DNA of 64,000 nt from Globodera rostochiensis (lineage: Eukaryota > Nematoda > Chromadorea > Rhabditida > Heteroderidae). The stretch covers positions 1,694,008-1,758,007 of the forward strand of contig JAEVLN010000015.1 in the NCBI GenBank assembly GCA_018350325.1. Direction: 5' to 3'. Shown piece by piece: positions 22,550-34,325 of the stretch. The notes under the pieces were generated by a model that saw only the letters and a program-made list of their open reading frames with translations, was not told where the DNA came from and did no database searches. Numbering within the stretch: the stretch's first letter is position 1; each line of letters starts with the position of its first letter. Position numbers and translations under genes: made by a program.

Positions 22550-25500
22550 TCAAAATGCAGCCGCAACCTGTCCTCTCGGCCTAAAGAGCTCGTGTCGTAT
22601 CAGTTCGCTAACATCCGCCCGTTCTTCTTTGCGGCATTGCAAACATCGGCGGATGAAATCCTTAATATCAAAATACGAATGTGACTTCCATCCAAAAGGA
22701 TTGCAATAAATGAAAAATTTGGATTATGGCTTAGGATATTCCGTTTTGTACTTGGGCAGAAGCAGTGACTTGCGGCTTTGTTGGAAAGATCACTTCTTGA
22801 GCATTAAAAATTGTACGTTCCTCCAAAATTTGTTGTTGCGTCTTCTCGTGACCAAACGGCTGAAACATTTGGTACAAATTGCATTTGGACAAAATGTCAA
22901 TAAAAAGGATTTCACCCACCCTCCTTCCATAAATGCACTGATAGAAAATGACGCCAACGCTCCACACGTCAACTTTGTTGCTTATTTTGGGGGGTCCACC
23001 GTCACCAAAGGGAGTGAACGTTTCGGGAGGAAGGTACCTGAAAAATGACCAATTTCAATATTGCTCTAGGATCTCATGAACGTGTTGAAAACTTTGAAAC
23101 GTTTACCAGTATGTTCCGGCTCCTTGGGAAGTCAGTTCAATGCTCTCGTCCCCATCCTCAGCATTTTCCATGGTTTTCGATAAACCAAAGTCGGTTATCT
23201 TGATTTCCCCACTGGTTGTGCCGGATTGGAGCAAAATGTTTGCTGGTTTCAGGTCGTAATGAATAATGGGATACTTTCGCTCGCTCAAATATTTCAGAGC
23301 GCTGACAACCTATGAAAGTTAACTTGTTAATGAAAAATCATGGAGATGTTAGAGTAATAATAAATGTTTTGGGACTCGATATTCCGAAAAGCGACCACCA
23401 CCGGACCTGCATAATGATGCACCGAGCCTCCTTCTCTGGAATTTGCTTGTGCTGCTTCAGGTAGAAGTCCAAGTCGTTCCCGTCACAATATTCCAGCACA
23501 GTGCAAAACGAATCGTTGTCAATGGTGAACAAGTCAAACAGACGGACAATGCGCGGATGATCCAACGATTTGTGAATGTCCTTCTCGCGCATGGCATGTT
23601 TCACGTAGTTGGCCTTCTTATCTTCTTTCCACTCCTTGTTCACATGATGGATTTTGCAGGCCACATATCTGTTCTCTTCCAGGTCAAAGGCACGCCACAC
23701 TTCGCTGCAAAAACAAAAAATGATAGAAATTAAAAATGGATGTCCAAACGCTCTCAATAAATGAGTGCTATGATTAAGAAAAAAACCTCAACAAAAAGTG
23801 TAATCAGAAAATGAAACCTCGATGAAAACTTAGACAATTTGACAAACCCGGCATCGGAAAATCAAAATTTTTCCATTTTAAGAAAATTAAAATGTTTTAA
23901 TCTCGAGGTTTTCATACAAAAAAAACAAAAAACAAAATAAAACACAGGGGAGGTGAAAAAAACAAAAATGAACAAACCTGAAGCCACCCTTGCCAAGCAA
24001 GGAAAGCAGCAAATATCGCTCATGCATCAGTTCGTTGTCCTTGAAGCGACTTTGCTCCTCACATTGTACCCGCTTCATCTCGCGAATATGCAAATTACGC
24101 TCCCGCTCCAAACGATCCTTTTCTGCGAGCAAATCAATCTCTTCCCGTTTGAGATGTTCCTATAACACAATTTTATTAAATAATCAATGTTTCGTACGTT
24201 AAAAAGTAATTGGAATCCATGGAAATAATAATAAGATCAGAAAATAAAGAATTTTCGCTTGGTAAAATTATTACGTAGAGGAAATTACCCCCCCCCCCCG
24301 TGGATAAAGAACCTGATTATTGAAAATTTGCTCTCCGATTTCAGACAATTAACAAAAGGTTGGTGCGACTAATTCTGAATAACAAAATACCTTTCGCAGA
24401 CGATAGATCTCCTCCTGCTCAATGTATTCCTGTGCCGTCATCTCCTTGGGCAGCTCGGGACGGACAAAGCCGTCGTCCAATGTTGGCCCAGCGTTGGACG
24501 ATGACGTGGAAGGCAGCTCGGCGACTGTTTGCCGCTTTGGCGCTTTGAATGCTTTGCACTTCTTCAAATTTTGGGTGGCGTTCACAATTTCGTTGCGTTC
24601 CTGGTTTATCCTTTGCAATTGCTTGTTGATCTCCTCCATTGCCCAGCCATCGATCCATTGGTCCTTGAAGTGTTCGCCGAGACGGGTAGGCCGAAATTGG
24701 CCGATACGAAGTGTCGCCTCCATCACGCGCTCTTTTGCCTGTTTAAAGTGGCGCAAGTCTAAGTAAATGCACAGTACGCAGTCTCAAACCCCAAAATTAC
24801 TGTACTTTAAACTAATCCCACAACTTTCAACTTTGCCTATATCCCTAACAAACACCACCTTTTTACGCTCCATTCTCGACTGCTCAACCATCAATCGCTT
24901 TATGGTCTCTTTGCTTGCTCGAACTTTTGCCTTGTGCAACTCCAAGCTTTGCTTTAGCTCTCCGTTGATACGAAGCAGATTCTCAACTTCCTTGGCTTTC
25001 TTATCGTCCATCTGCTTGCCAAGTTCGCCCTGCTCGGGACTGTCCATCCCTGCCTGAACTGCTTTTTCCGCCCGAATGGTCTGCTGCGGGGGCGGACTTT
25101 GGTTAGAGTCGCTAGATGGGTAGACGAGAGAGGAACGATTGTTTGTGTGCACGTAATGGCCGACAACTTGAACGGGCGAAACACAGAGAGGCGTGAGCTT
25201 AAAAGTGAAAGCATCAAATCTGAAGCCCGCACAAACATGCAGAATTTAAAACCTGAATTGCATCTCCGCTTGCACTGTCGCCATTCGAATAAATTATATG
25301 ACCGCGTTTTGGACTCACCTGCAAATCGGAAATTCAGAGAAAATGCCGAAAAGATTAAATCACAAATTAATAAACCAAAAATTGGTAATCTCAGGCGATT
25401 CATCCTATTTTCCCCAATTGTTCCAAACGTTAAAAACTGGCAAAGAATTAATTTCCTCTTTTCGTAAATTTAATCATTGGGAATAACTTACCATTTAGTT

Positions 25501-26141
25501 GCCATTTAAAATCGCTTAAAACTTGCTTAGTTTGTTTAGCAACTCAATTTTTACCTTTTATATTTAAATGGTTTTTTCAAAATTTTTTGCTTAAAGATTA
25601 AATACGAACCAGAGTAGATGCCCGTATGTAATCCGTTATTTTCCTGTCAGATTTTGTTTCTGGACGAGGGGTGTCCGCCTTGAACTCCAGCCTTTTCCGT
25701 TTCCTGCTGCCCTTTTTCTCGACAATCGGAGGATTGCAAGTCGCCTTCGAGTTGATCATTAAAATTTCGAGCTCCTTTTCCGAGCCAATGCTAAGGTCGG
25801 ACGACTCATTGCTGAGCAATTGCGGGATATTTTGTTGTTGTTGATATTGCTGTTCTTCGGGTGAAGAATGTGAGCTCTTCGGTTTATTGTTAGATGACTG
25901 GTCTGCTTGAGCTTGGCCGCCAGTGGTAGTCACCACATGCTAAAGAATTTTTGTGTTATTTAAAATATATCTAGAAACTTACAAATTGTGTTGGGAGTGT
26001 TTTGCTTGCACATGGACCCGTATTAAACCGTTGTTTCTCCACCTGGAACTCATCGTAGCGCCGTTCTTCAGTCTGTTGGCGGTCCTCAAATGAAGCGTTT
26101 ATCACGGGAATGCGATCCGCAGACGCTTCCGTACTTGTCAT
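22550..26141 (-). CDS. tlk-1: Tousled-like serine/threonine kinase
   Basis: Nuclear kinase acting on chromatin assembly factors such as ASF1. Ten exons (minus): 25983-26141, 25610-25939, 24859-25197, 24391-24738, 23978-24159, 23407-23704, 23107-23309, 22920-23037, 22752-22859, 22550-22660; 731 aa. The N-terminal half is low-complexity (EEQQYQQQQ) with a basic SRKRKRLEF nuclear-localisation-like patch, then coiled coil ([40 protein letters not shown]). The kinase domain starts near residue 445: GKGGFSEVW (split by an intron), VACKIH, then the TLK-specific [32 protein letters not shown] and [30 protein letters not shown]. Kinase residues are intact. The start ATG shares a divergent 0.6-kb interval with the MIF4G gene. 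Confidence 0.95.
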
Positions 26142-26763
26142 CTGCTGAAGAAAAGTTCAAATCCGGATATTATGAGTGAGTTTAACAGAAAATCTTAAAT
26201 CAATTAAGCGCAACGTAAATAAATTTGCAAAAATTAATATGTATTCTTTTTTTTAATTTTTAGCAAAGAAAAGGGAGTTCAAAGAAAGAATAAAGTACCC
26301 ATTGCCTTTACATACAAAGTAAAAAGCATTTGCACCTTCTTCCCTTTTCACCTTCACCTTCATATTAACATTTAACATAAGGAAAACAGGAAAGGATGAA
26401 AACGTTTACCCTTAATGAATTAATGAATGAAGCAGAGAAAGCAAGACATACGATCGGTTTTTACGAATTAGGCTTAAAACCAAAAGAATTTGTGTTCAGA
26501 AAGCAATTGGAGGTGGAGACATAGCAAATAATCAAATTGCTTTTGATGCTAATCCGTTTTATTCGCTTGAAAATGCTTTTAATTACCGATTGACCGTGGG
26601 GGGGGGGGGGGGGGGGGTTCGGCCTCCAATGATTTTTCCTAAACAAAAACAACCGAACAAATGTTATATATGCGATACCCCTACATATGTCATTTTGTAA
26701 ACTTTATTCTGCTGGTCCTTGTTCTCTGAGATACCAATTTTTTTTAGAACAACGCTTAACCAT
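26142..26763. promoter_or_regulatory. Divergent intergenic region (tlk / MIF4G) with a G run
   Basis: 622 bp between two start codons pointing away from each other, so it should contain both promoters. It has a run of about 18 G near 26600 and a short CT-rich stretch near 26336-26360. No specific site is claimed. Confidence 0.45.
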
Positions 26764-28339
26764 ATGGCGTCAGAAATCGATCATTCGCCTACATCCTCCA
26801 TTGATGACTCAAACAACAGCGGAAAAGGGACTTCCTCCAGAAGCGCAGTGTCTTCTGAATCCCGGAACAGACGATTTCTCGCGAATTTGCAGTCATCCCT
26901 TGGAGGCGTGGGCAAGTCAAACAACTTGTCACCGAAAAGGAGAAACCGGACAAGCAATTTTGGAAAAGATTGTTTGCCAACAGAAGAGATTTGTTCATTG
27001 GAGGAAGCACTTCGACTGATCACTCTATCTGGAGACGACGTTTGCGCATCGCTGATGGACATCAGTGAGTTGATTTTGGATGATTGACTAGCTTTACCAC
27101 AAAAACTTAAAATATCGAAAATAAGTAGGCAATATAACTCCACTAGAAGCAAACAAGTCCTTACCAATTAAAGGATTAAGGGAACGTTAGATTCGAATTC
27201 TACGACCCGGAAATCCATCTCTGTTTTTGTCAAAAAAGGGGCGAGTGGGTACCATCGGCATAATCCTCTTTTTTCAAAAAACAACTGACAAAATTAGAAA
27301 ATTCTCAGAACCATTTCTTCAATGCAAATCGGCCACCTTCACGGCTGACGAATTCGAGAAGATCGCATCGGCACTTTGTGATGCGGCACTGCAACACTCT
27401 AACATATACTTTGTGGTTGACATTTGCTTTGTTCTAATTGGTGATATAATTGTGATACGACATCACGAAGCGATCTTTTTTTAAGAGTTCATCACATTCC
27501 AACAAGCAATGTCGGACTGCTTGAAGCGTAAAACCGCGGAATTTCTGAGGGACGACGAAGGAGAGTCAGCCAATGTGCCGCACTTCTTGGCACAGTTGTT
27601 GGTCGCCAGATGGCCAAGAAAATTCAACAGAGTATTGATTAAATAGCCGGGTTTTGTATATGAGCCGCTTCAAAAAATCTGGGGCCTGAACTTGTTGGGT
27701 AGGATAATTCTGAAAATTCGCGACCGCTTTTCGTCACCGGGTACTCGTTGGGCCCGACGTTATTGCAGTTTAAAAAAAGTTAATTAATCAAAATTCAATT
27801 AAAAGGTACACGAAAATTCGAACATAATTCTCTACACGGTATTCAACACAATCTTCGGGTGGGCAAATTTTCTTCGTGCCAAATCGAAGGTCCGTTCTTA
27901 GAAAAAAACAATGCGTGAGTGTGTAAATTTACAGGAGGAAACGATCGACCCCGATATTGAGGCCATATTCGAACGATGTACCCGAGGTTTGTCTTTACCA
28001 ATTTTTGAAGAACAATTTGAAAACATTTAGGAATGATATCATTTTGTTATACCGGTCAACGATTTCTATGGCTGAACTTCCCCGAACTTTATGACAAAAT
28101 CTTCAATGCGATTGTCGAGCTTCTGACAGGAAACACAAAACTGTCGGGGTAATATGAATTGGATTTAATGCTTCTGAATTAAAGTTTATTTTCCGTTCAG
28201 TAGCTCTTTTGATTTTCAAAATTTTAGCAGCGCCAAATGTTCGTTGTTGCACCTTCACATTTCCATGAACAAATGGTCCCTGGCGAACCTGCCAAAGTAT
28301 TCAAATGCACAGACGCAGACGGTTAACACATTCTTTTAG
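26764..28339 (+). CDS. MIF4G-domain protein (PAIP1/CTIF/MIF4GD-like)
   Basis: Probable translation or mRNA-fate factor. Eight exons: 26764-27064, 27126-27185, 27309-27440, 27486-27631, 27806-27889, 27935-27986, 28031-28148, 28228-28339; phases give 334 aa. Residues 1-90 are a Ser/Asn/Arg-rich, probably disordered leader. The rest matches the HEAT-like MIF4G layout: HSNIYFVVDICFVLIEFITF...SDCLKRKTAEF (family: FA.LC..L...FR.LLL..CQ.EF), a short helix pair with EETIDPDIEAIFERC, GMISFCYTGQRFLWL and LLHLHISMNKWSLANLPK (family: LLELIELR..W). Sequence similarity is remote, so the exact subfamily is open. The second exon (60 nt) is the least certain. Confidence 0.7.
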
Positions 28340-28356
28340 CCCCGGAAGGCACTGTA

Positions 28357-28528
28357 AAAGCTTTGTTAAGATAATTAATATAAAACGTTAGCTTTGTAGT
28401 ATCTTTTTTGTACTATTCTTTAATTTGATATTCGGTTTTCATAAAGCTTTGTTAAGATAATTAATATAAAACGTTAGCTTTGTAGTATCTTTTTTGTACT
28501 ATTCTTTAATTTGATATTCGGTTTTCAT
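28357..28528. repeat. 86-bp tandem duplication
   Basis: Two essentially identical copies, 28357-28442 and 28443-28528, beginning aaagctttgttaagataat, followed by a degenerate partial third copy to about 28595. Lies between the convergent MIF4G and CWF19L2 3' ends. Confidence 0.9.
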
Positions 28529-28678
28529 GTTTTCTTCGTAGTATATTTTTTAAACACTTCATTAATTGGATATTCGGTTTTTATGCTGCATAAAGTTTTA
28601 GCGTCACTGACGGAAATTTGCTTGTCTTTGGGTGGAAAGCCTGGGAATGAATTTACTCCATATGAAAATAAATAAATG

Positions 28679-31600
28679 TCAATTGTTTTGAACGTCTTCC
28701 CCACTGCCATCCAACTCGCTTCTCACAATTTCTGTCCAATCGTACTTCGCCCACATTTTCTTCAATCCATTTCTCTTTTCCGTGACTTTGTCAAAACTTT
28801 GTTTCTTCGGGTTTCTCCAGTGGTGGTGAGGCAAATCAAGCATCCCGCCAACGATTTCCTATAATTTTTACGTATATTAAGAAAAACTTCCAGGAGGACC
28901 TGTGCAAAGTTGGCCGGAAACTTTCGGTCGTCCTCAATCACATGTGCAAACCCGGGTTGTAGGCCAAAATTGACTGCAAAGTATGGAAAGCCCTTTGGTA
29001 TTGCACCTCTGACACTGTTTCTGGACAATTTGGCAAGGTCTATGAGCTTCTTGTTGTCGCTCCATTCCTTTTCCGATTCCATTATTGCTTTCTTGAAAAT
29101 AATTTGGGGTTAGTTAAATTTTATTTTTTGAATTCACACAAAATTCGTCTAATTTTTTTGACGGGATTTATAATAAAACAATGCCTTAAAATAAATGGGG
29201 GCCAATTCGCCAAGTTCCTTTGGCAAAGGAATGCATTCAATGGACATGTGCTGCTGTTCTCGTACGTTTAAGGCGGTCTAAAGATACAGAATTTAATTAA
29301 AAGATCAATTAAATGCGAACCAATCCACCCTTTGTATGACTGACAATTAAATGCGAACCAATCCACCCTTTGTATGACTGACATAATATTCTCAAATACT
29401 AAAACCTATTGGCCTTTCTTTAATCGCCATTACAAACAAACCTATCTCATTGAGTTAAATGTTCGAATTTGTGGTGTCCAAACAGAACCTCAACAAATAC
29501 GCAATCCTGCTCCCCCTCTTCTTCCGCCTCGGCCTTTCCATCCCTCCACATCGCCACCAGACCCTTCATCCACAATTTTATCTCTTCGTACACATCCTCA
29601 TCCATCTGCACCAGACTCGCACAATGGGCCATCGGCGCGATGTAACAGTGCTCTGGAGATAGGCCATCCCAATTAACCACGGCGAGATAAGTCTAAATTA
29701 TAGTAAATGTGGCCTTTTTTGGATATCCACGGTTACTTCTTCAAACGAATGCCATAATTCAAAAAAAAAAAGGTTTGATGGATACCTTTAGTCCGTAGGC
29801 CACAATTGAATGTTTCTCCAACAATTTGCTGTTTATGCATTTTGGACACGATTCAAGAGTGCGCTCGATGAATTTGTGTTCTTAAATGGATACAAAAAAC
29901 TGTCTACTCATTTTGTAATAAAAAAAGCTATGTCAAAGGTCAAAACCAAATAAATCTGTAAAACTCGGGACACCTGTAAATCCTTGGGATAGATAGATGT
30001 TCATTTCCGGATATCGGTGATATCGAGCTTTTCGGTTTAGGCATCGGATAAATACAATGTCCTATATAAGAAAGCCCCGCCACAAGTCCTGCCTTACCAT
30101 CAACAAAATTCATATGTTTAGTTTTATAAAATATTAAACAATGTATAGTAATTCAGCCGTCCAACGCAGAGAAAAATAGAAAGGAAAGATCGCCATGAGC
30201 AAAAATTAATCACGCTTTTTTGTTGAAGGAGCGATTGACAAAGTTTTTTTCATAGATATCTAATTGTCCGACGTACGCCAAATTCTTCGAGTTGAAGGTC
30301 GATTTCTCTCAACACTTTGGTGATCTCAAACACTCATTTTGTGTAAATAGTGAACATGTGACGTAATTAAATTCTCCAAGGAGAACAGTTGAGCGGTGGC
30401 TGTTCCATTACCACTCTCAACATGAAGTCGCATTTAACGAAATTCTTTGCAATCATTTATGTAACTGCTTAACTGCGATATAATTCCTTTCATTTTAGTC
30501 CTTAAAAAAGACTTTCAAACTCTGATAATCAGGATGGCAGATGGTGGCAAGTTCGTTGTGTCCATTAACTCGCATTGGAATAAAGAAGCGGAGGATGAAG
30601 ATTATCGCAATAAGCTGCACATAATTCTGCTGTTGTCAAGTGCCGCCCACACTCACACATTTGCACATGCCCATCGCTTTGGCTTAGGTCGGGGGTCCAA
30701 AGGAGAGAATTTGCAATTTGTGTGTGTGTATGTGTGCACATAGATATACTACCGACGGGCGATGGGAGCGAGCGCAACACTCCCCCCCCCCCAGGGGAAC
30801 AGCGGCTGCGTTGGGGCAGTCGCAAAATCTGATGAGCAAATGAGAAGATACCCCCCCCCCCCGCCCGAAACACTCCACACCGACACAAATGGATGTGTTT
30901 TACTAAGGTTTTACACACAAAATGTCGGAGAAAAAGGACAAACACCTTCAGATGAAATATATTCAATCTCTCATATTCACTTTCCACGTTCATTACTAGT
31001 CGATAAACTGTCGTATAATCAGTTTCAATTTATTAATAAATTAGATTGACTCAAGCAATGCTCCTTAAACATTACTACATCCAATTTTTATCAGCATTTA
31101 ATGCGCTAATATTGTCTGATGTTGTCATCTGCACAACAGAATGGTTCGGCGATCTTAGAGCCCACATGAACCCTCCGAAATTGCCTCCGTTTCATGACAT
31201 TATTTATGACGAATCAGGCACATTTATTTTAACAGTCAACCCAAACGTCGTTTCTCAAGTTACAGACTGCCCATTCGGACTCGAAAGTGTGGCCATTCCC
31301 GAGTTTGTTTATTTTGGCGAAATGATTGCGACTAAATTTGTACGAGAGCATTCGCAATGCCTCCAATTTTGCTTGAAAATGAACAAATGCAAAGCAGTGA
31401 ATTTCTTCGAAGGAATGGAAAAGAAAGTTGTTGGCAAATTAATTATATAATACAATGAGAGAAGCTTAATTTTCTGATTATCAGGACCCGGAGATCGGTT
31501 TTTGCGAGCTGTTGGTTGAGGGTCAATATGACAATCCGCGACTGATGCGGCCCTTTCGAAGGGCAACTTACTACGAGAAAATTCACTGCCGAGTCGAAAA

Positions 31601-33461
31601 AGAAGAGGAAAAGCAGCCATTTGCCTTTGACGACAATGAGGGAAAGGGACTGCTGATTGACAACGAGAATTCGACGACAAAACAAACGGACGGAAGTGAA
31701 AACGGAAAGGAAGACAATTTGAAGACGCCAACAACGACGACACAACAGAGCGGGCGAAGGACAAACGACCAACACAGTCCACTGCGAGAAGACGACGACC
31801 GAGGCCCAACGGAGGAAAATGGGAAGGACCAGAGCCAAAACGACAGAAAAGAGGGCGTGAAAACGGTGCTGACGGACAAAATCTCCGCCCCGATAGCAGA
31901 AACGGCGAATGGAATTCGTCCCACGGCATCGCTAAACGTGTTGATGCTAAAGCGACTTGCAGAAAGAATTAGGGAACTTAAAGAACGGTTCAGAAATTGA
32001 ATTGAACTTGTGACAAGACAACAAGACCGTGTTAAGGGAAAACGTTTCTTTTCACTTATAGAGCCCGTCCTGAATATTTATTTTCAATATGCATTATATA
32101 TTCGATTAAATGCATTAACTAAAAATGGTGGCGGAGGCATTTTTTTGTTGTGATGGGACTTTCGTCCATCGTTTATAATTTAAATAGACTCACCATTTAC
32201 CATGTTGCGAGCCTTTTTAACACTTTCCTTGTCTGCGTGCCGGCGTTTCTTTGGGTGACTCATAATGTTGTCATCCACAACCCAATCGTCGTCAACTTTA
32301 CTGTCCGAACAGACCTAAACATTACATTATTTGCAACGGAATTGTTTAATTTCATTAAGCAGTTTGATGGCCCCTCAATCACCTCCCTCCAATATCACTT
32401 TCACAGCAATTTCACCAAGTTAAAGCAAAATTTTCAGGTTTCGTAGCTTCTCACCTTACTATTAGTGGGTTTTAACCTTTTCCGGCTTTTTTTAAATTAT
32501 AATTTTAGAGTATTTAAAAGTGATGCCAGGCCATCAGTTAAGTTTTGGAATGATACAAACATTGCTTTACCTTTGCGGAACGACTGAACATCGCTATTTG
32601 CTGTTCAGCAGTTGTGGTTTTTTCTTCGGCAATCATTTGACTAAGTTCCATCCGCTTGCCAAATTCCGCATCAACAGTGCTTTTCCAATTGTCCGGCGAT
32701 TCGGTCTGATTCTAATAAAAAAAAACATTTAACTTTCATGTCGGATTGGCTGACCTTCGGCTGTGTTGTCCCGACCGGCGTCACCAACCCGCTGCGCTTG
32801 TCCATGTTAAGCAAAAGTACTTCCCGCGTCCGTCCTCCGACTTCGTCTTTCTTGTCGGCCCCTTTTTCCTCTTCCACCGCGCCTTCCTCAAGCTTTCTTT
32901 TCAATTTTCTTACGCGTTCCTAAAAAAATTATTTCTAAATTAGAATATATTTGTTTAGAAAGTACGATTTTCGATACCGCCGACCTCATCAAAAAATTTG
33001 AAACGGCATTTTCATAATGATTTAATTCTGAAGCAAAATGTTTGGTCTAAGCCGGACCATGTCAAGCGCTAATCATCAAGGGCGTACGCAGAAAATTACC
33101 GGAGTGGATAATCTCAATTACTAACCAAGTCTCCTCTAAGTTCGGCTTTCACAATGCTTGCACTGATTTTGTTTCGCTCGTCATGGCTCAGGAGACGGAT
33201 GTTTCTGTCAACCGTCGAGCATCCTTCGCCAAGTTCATTTTGTTGTTGGCTGTTACTCCCCATCACCGTTTGATCTCCGTAAAATTGTCTCTGCGATTGC
33301 TCACTTCCACGCACAAAATCCTTGCCTCCTGCATAAGATGGACCCAATTTTTGCGTCAGACGTGCATCGATGGGCTTAGCCCATATGAGCTCCTGCTCTC
33401 CATAATCATAACTGTCATCCTCATCTCTCGGCCTCCGCATTAAATAGGAACGACGACTCAT
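28679..33461 (-). CDS. CWF19-like protein 2 (spliceosome-associated)
   Basis: Orthologue of CWF19L2/Cwf19, a factor of late or intron-lariat spliceosomes. Ten exons (minus): 33126-33461, 32734-32919, 32571-32711, 32201-32314, 29974-30061, 29786-29880, 29489-29692, 29185-29277, 28900-29091, 28679-28858; 542 aa. The N-terminus includes [21 protein letters not shown] (family: AKAIKAEMMGD...AEQL) and [17 protein letters not shown]. CwfJ domain 1 contains SCPKC and [16 protein letters not shown]; CwfJ domain 2 contains [36 protein letters not shown] and [13 protein letters not shown]...[13 protein letters not shown]. The intron at 29092-29184 uses a GC donor (AAG|GCATTG). The 2.1-kb intron 30062-32200 hosts a complete opposite-strand gene. 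Shorter than human CWF19L2 (about 890 aa), mainly at the N-terminus. Confidence 0.93.
29306..29381. repeat. 38-bp tandem duplication in a CWF19L2 intron
   Basis: Two identical 38-bp copies (29306-29343 and 29344-29381) starting caattaaatgcgaaccaatc, between the exons ending at 29277 and 29692. Confidence 0.92.
31058..32000 (+). CDS. Secreted PAN/Apple-domain protein, nested antisense in CWF19L2
   Basis: Two exons, 31058-31426 and 31485-32000, joined in phase 0 (294 aa). The start is the ATG at 31058; residues 1-28 look like a signal peptide ([20 protein letters not shown]...). A PAN/Apple-type disulfide module follows: C in VTDCPFG, then [21 protein letters not shown], then GFCELL and KIHC, fitting the spaced Cys pattern of PAN_1 domains common in nematode secreted and cuticle-linked proteins. 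The C-terminal 130 residues are hydrophilic, rich in D/E/K/T/Q, and end with an amphipathic helix ([17 protein letters not shown]). The gene lies entirely inside the 30062-32200 intron on the opposite strand. Confidence 0.8.
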
Positions 33462-34325
33462 TAAATAAAATTTTATTGAATTTTACCTTAAAAATGAAAA
33501 TTGGTGCCTCATATTTTGGCATTTTTAGTGCCTATTTTTAGGCCCCTATTTCGGGATTTCCGAATTCTATGCGTACTTAACTAAGAAACTAACAAAAGCT
33601 AGGAGAATATACATAGCCTACGTATTTTAGCTTTAAAAAATTCAATAAAAGTATTTAAAACTTTTCTTGTCAAGATCGTACAAAATTTAATCTTTGGTTA
33701 CCCGCCAAAATTTGTCAAATTGTTTTTTTTTTTTTGAAATTTCACAGAAAAGGAAAAATTCGTTATTAAAATTCAATTAATTCTGTTTTGGAAATGAGTA
33801 CATATACCTAGGCTACCTTTGTACATATATGGTACGACTTTGTGCATCGTTAATAAGCTGAAAGTACGCATTCATCCACCATTAATCGCTTAAACATAAC
33901 TCTAATCGTCGGCGCTGGAAGGCAGGCGGCGGTTTTTGTTCATCTACAGCAAGACAGTTCCGATCAGTTTCCCCTTCTCGCCACCTCAATTTTCGCCTTT
34001 TCTCTGCTGTCTCTCAATCACTTTGCTGCCTAATAGGAAGCTCTAAAAGTGTTCTCTCAGTCTCTCCACTTCTCTAATCGCATTTCCTTCAACTCTTTTC
34101 CCAAACATTCCATTTGTGATGGAAGGAATGGGCGGAGGGAATAGTAAAAAGGACGAGGAGGGGGGGGGGGGGGGGGATGAGAAGAAAAGGGACGACGGGA
34201 GGGGGGGGGGGGGGGCGAAGGGCTGTTGAGGCGGTGGAGGAGCGAAGGAGGGTCAATTGACGTCGCGTACAACTTGCTGCGGCGACGAACAGCAACAAAA
34301 CAGAAAGAAGCGCTGGGAGAAGACC
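33462..34325. other. Divergent intergenic region
   Basis: Between the CWF19L2 start (-) and the four-pass protein start (+). AT-rich to about 33900, then two G runs near 34161 and 34201 just upstream of the plus-strand ATG. An in-frame upstream extension of the plus gene to about 34257 exists but has no ATG. Confidence 0.5.

Noticed and set aside
27189..27215. Possible tRNA T-loop-like sequence (gattcgaattctacgacc)
   Set aside because: No matching acceptor stem or anticodon arm nearby; it is intronic in the MIF4G gene.
31309..31929. 206-residue minus-strand frame
   Set aside because: Antisense shadow of the PAN-domain gene's hydrophilic exon.
32150..32446. 98-residue plus-strand hydrophobic frame
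   Set aside because: Largely antisense to the CWF19L2 exon 32201-32314.
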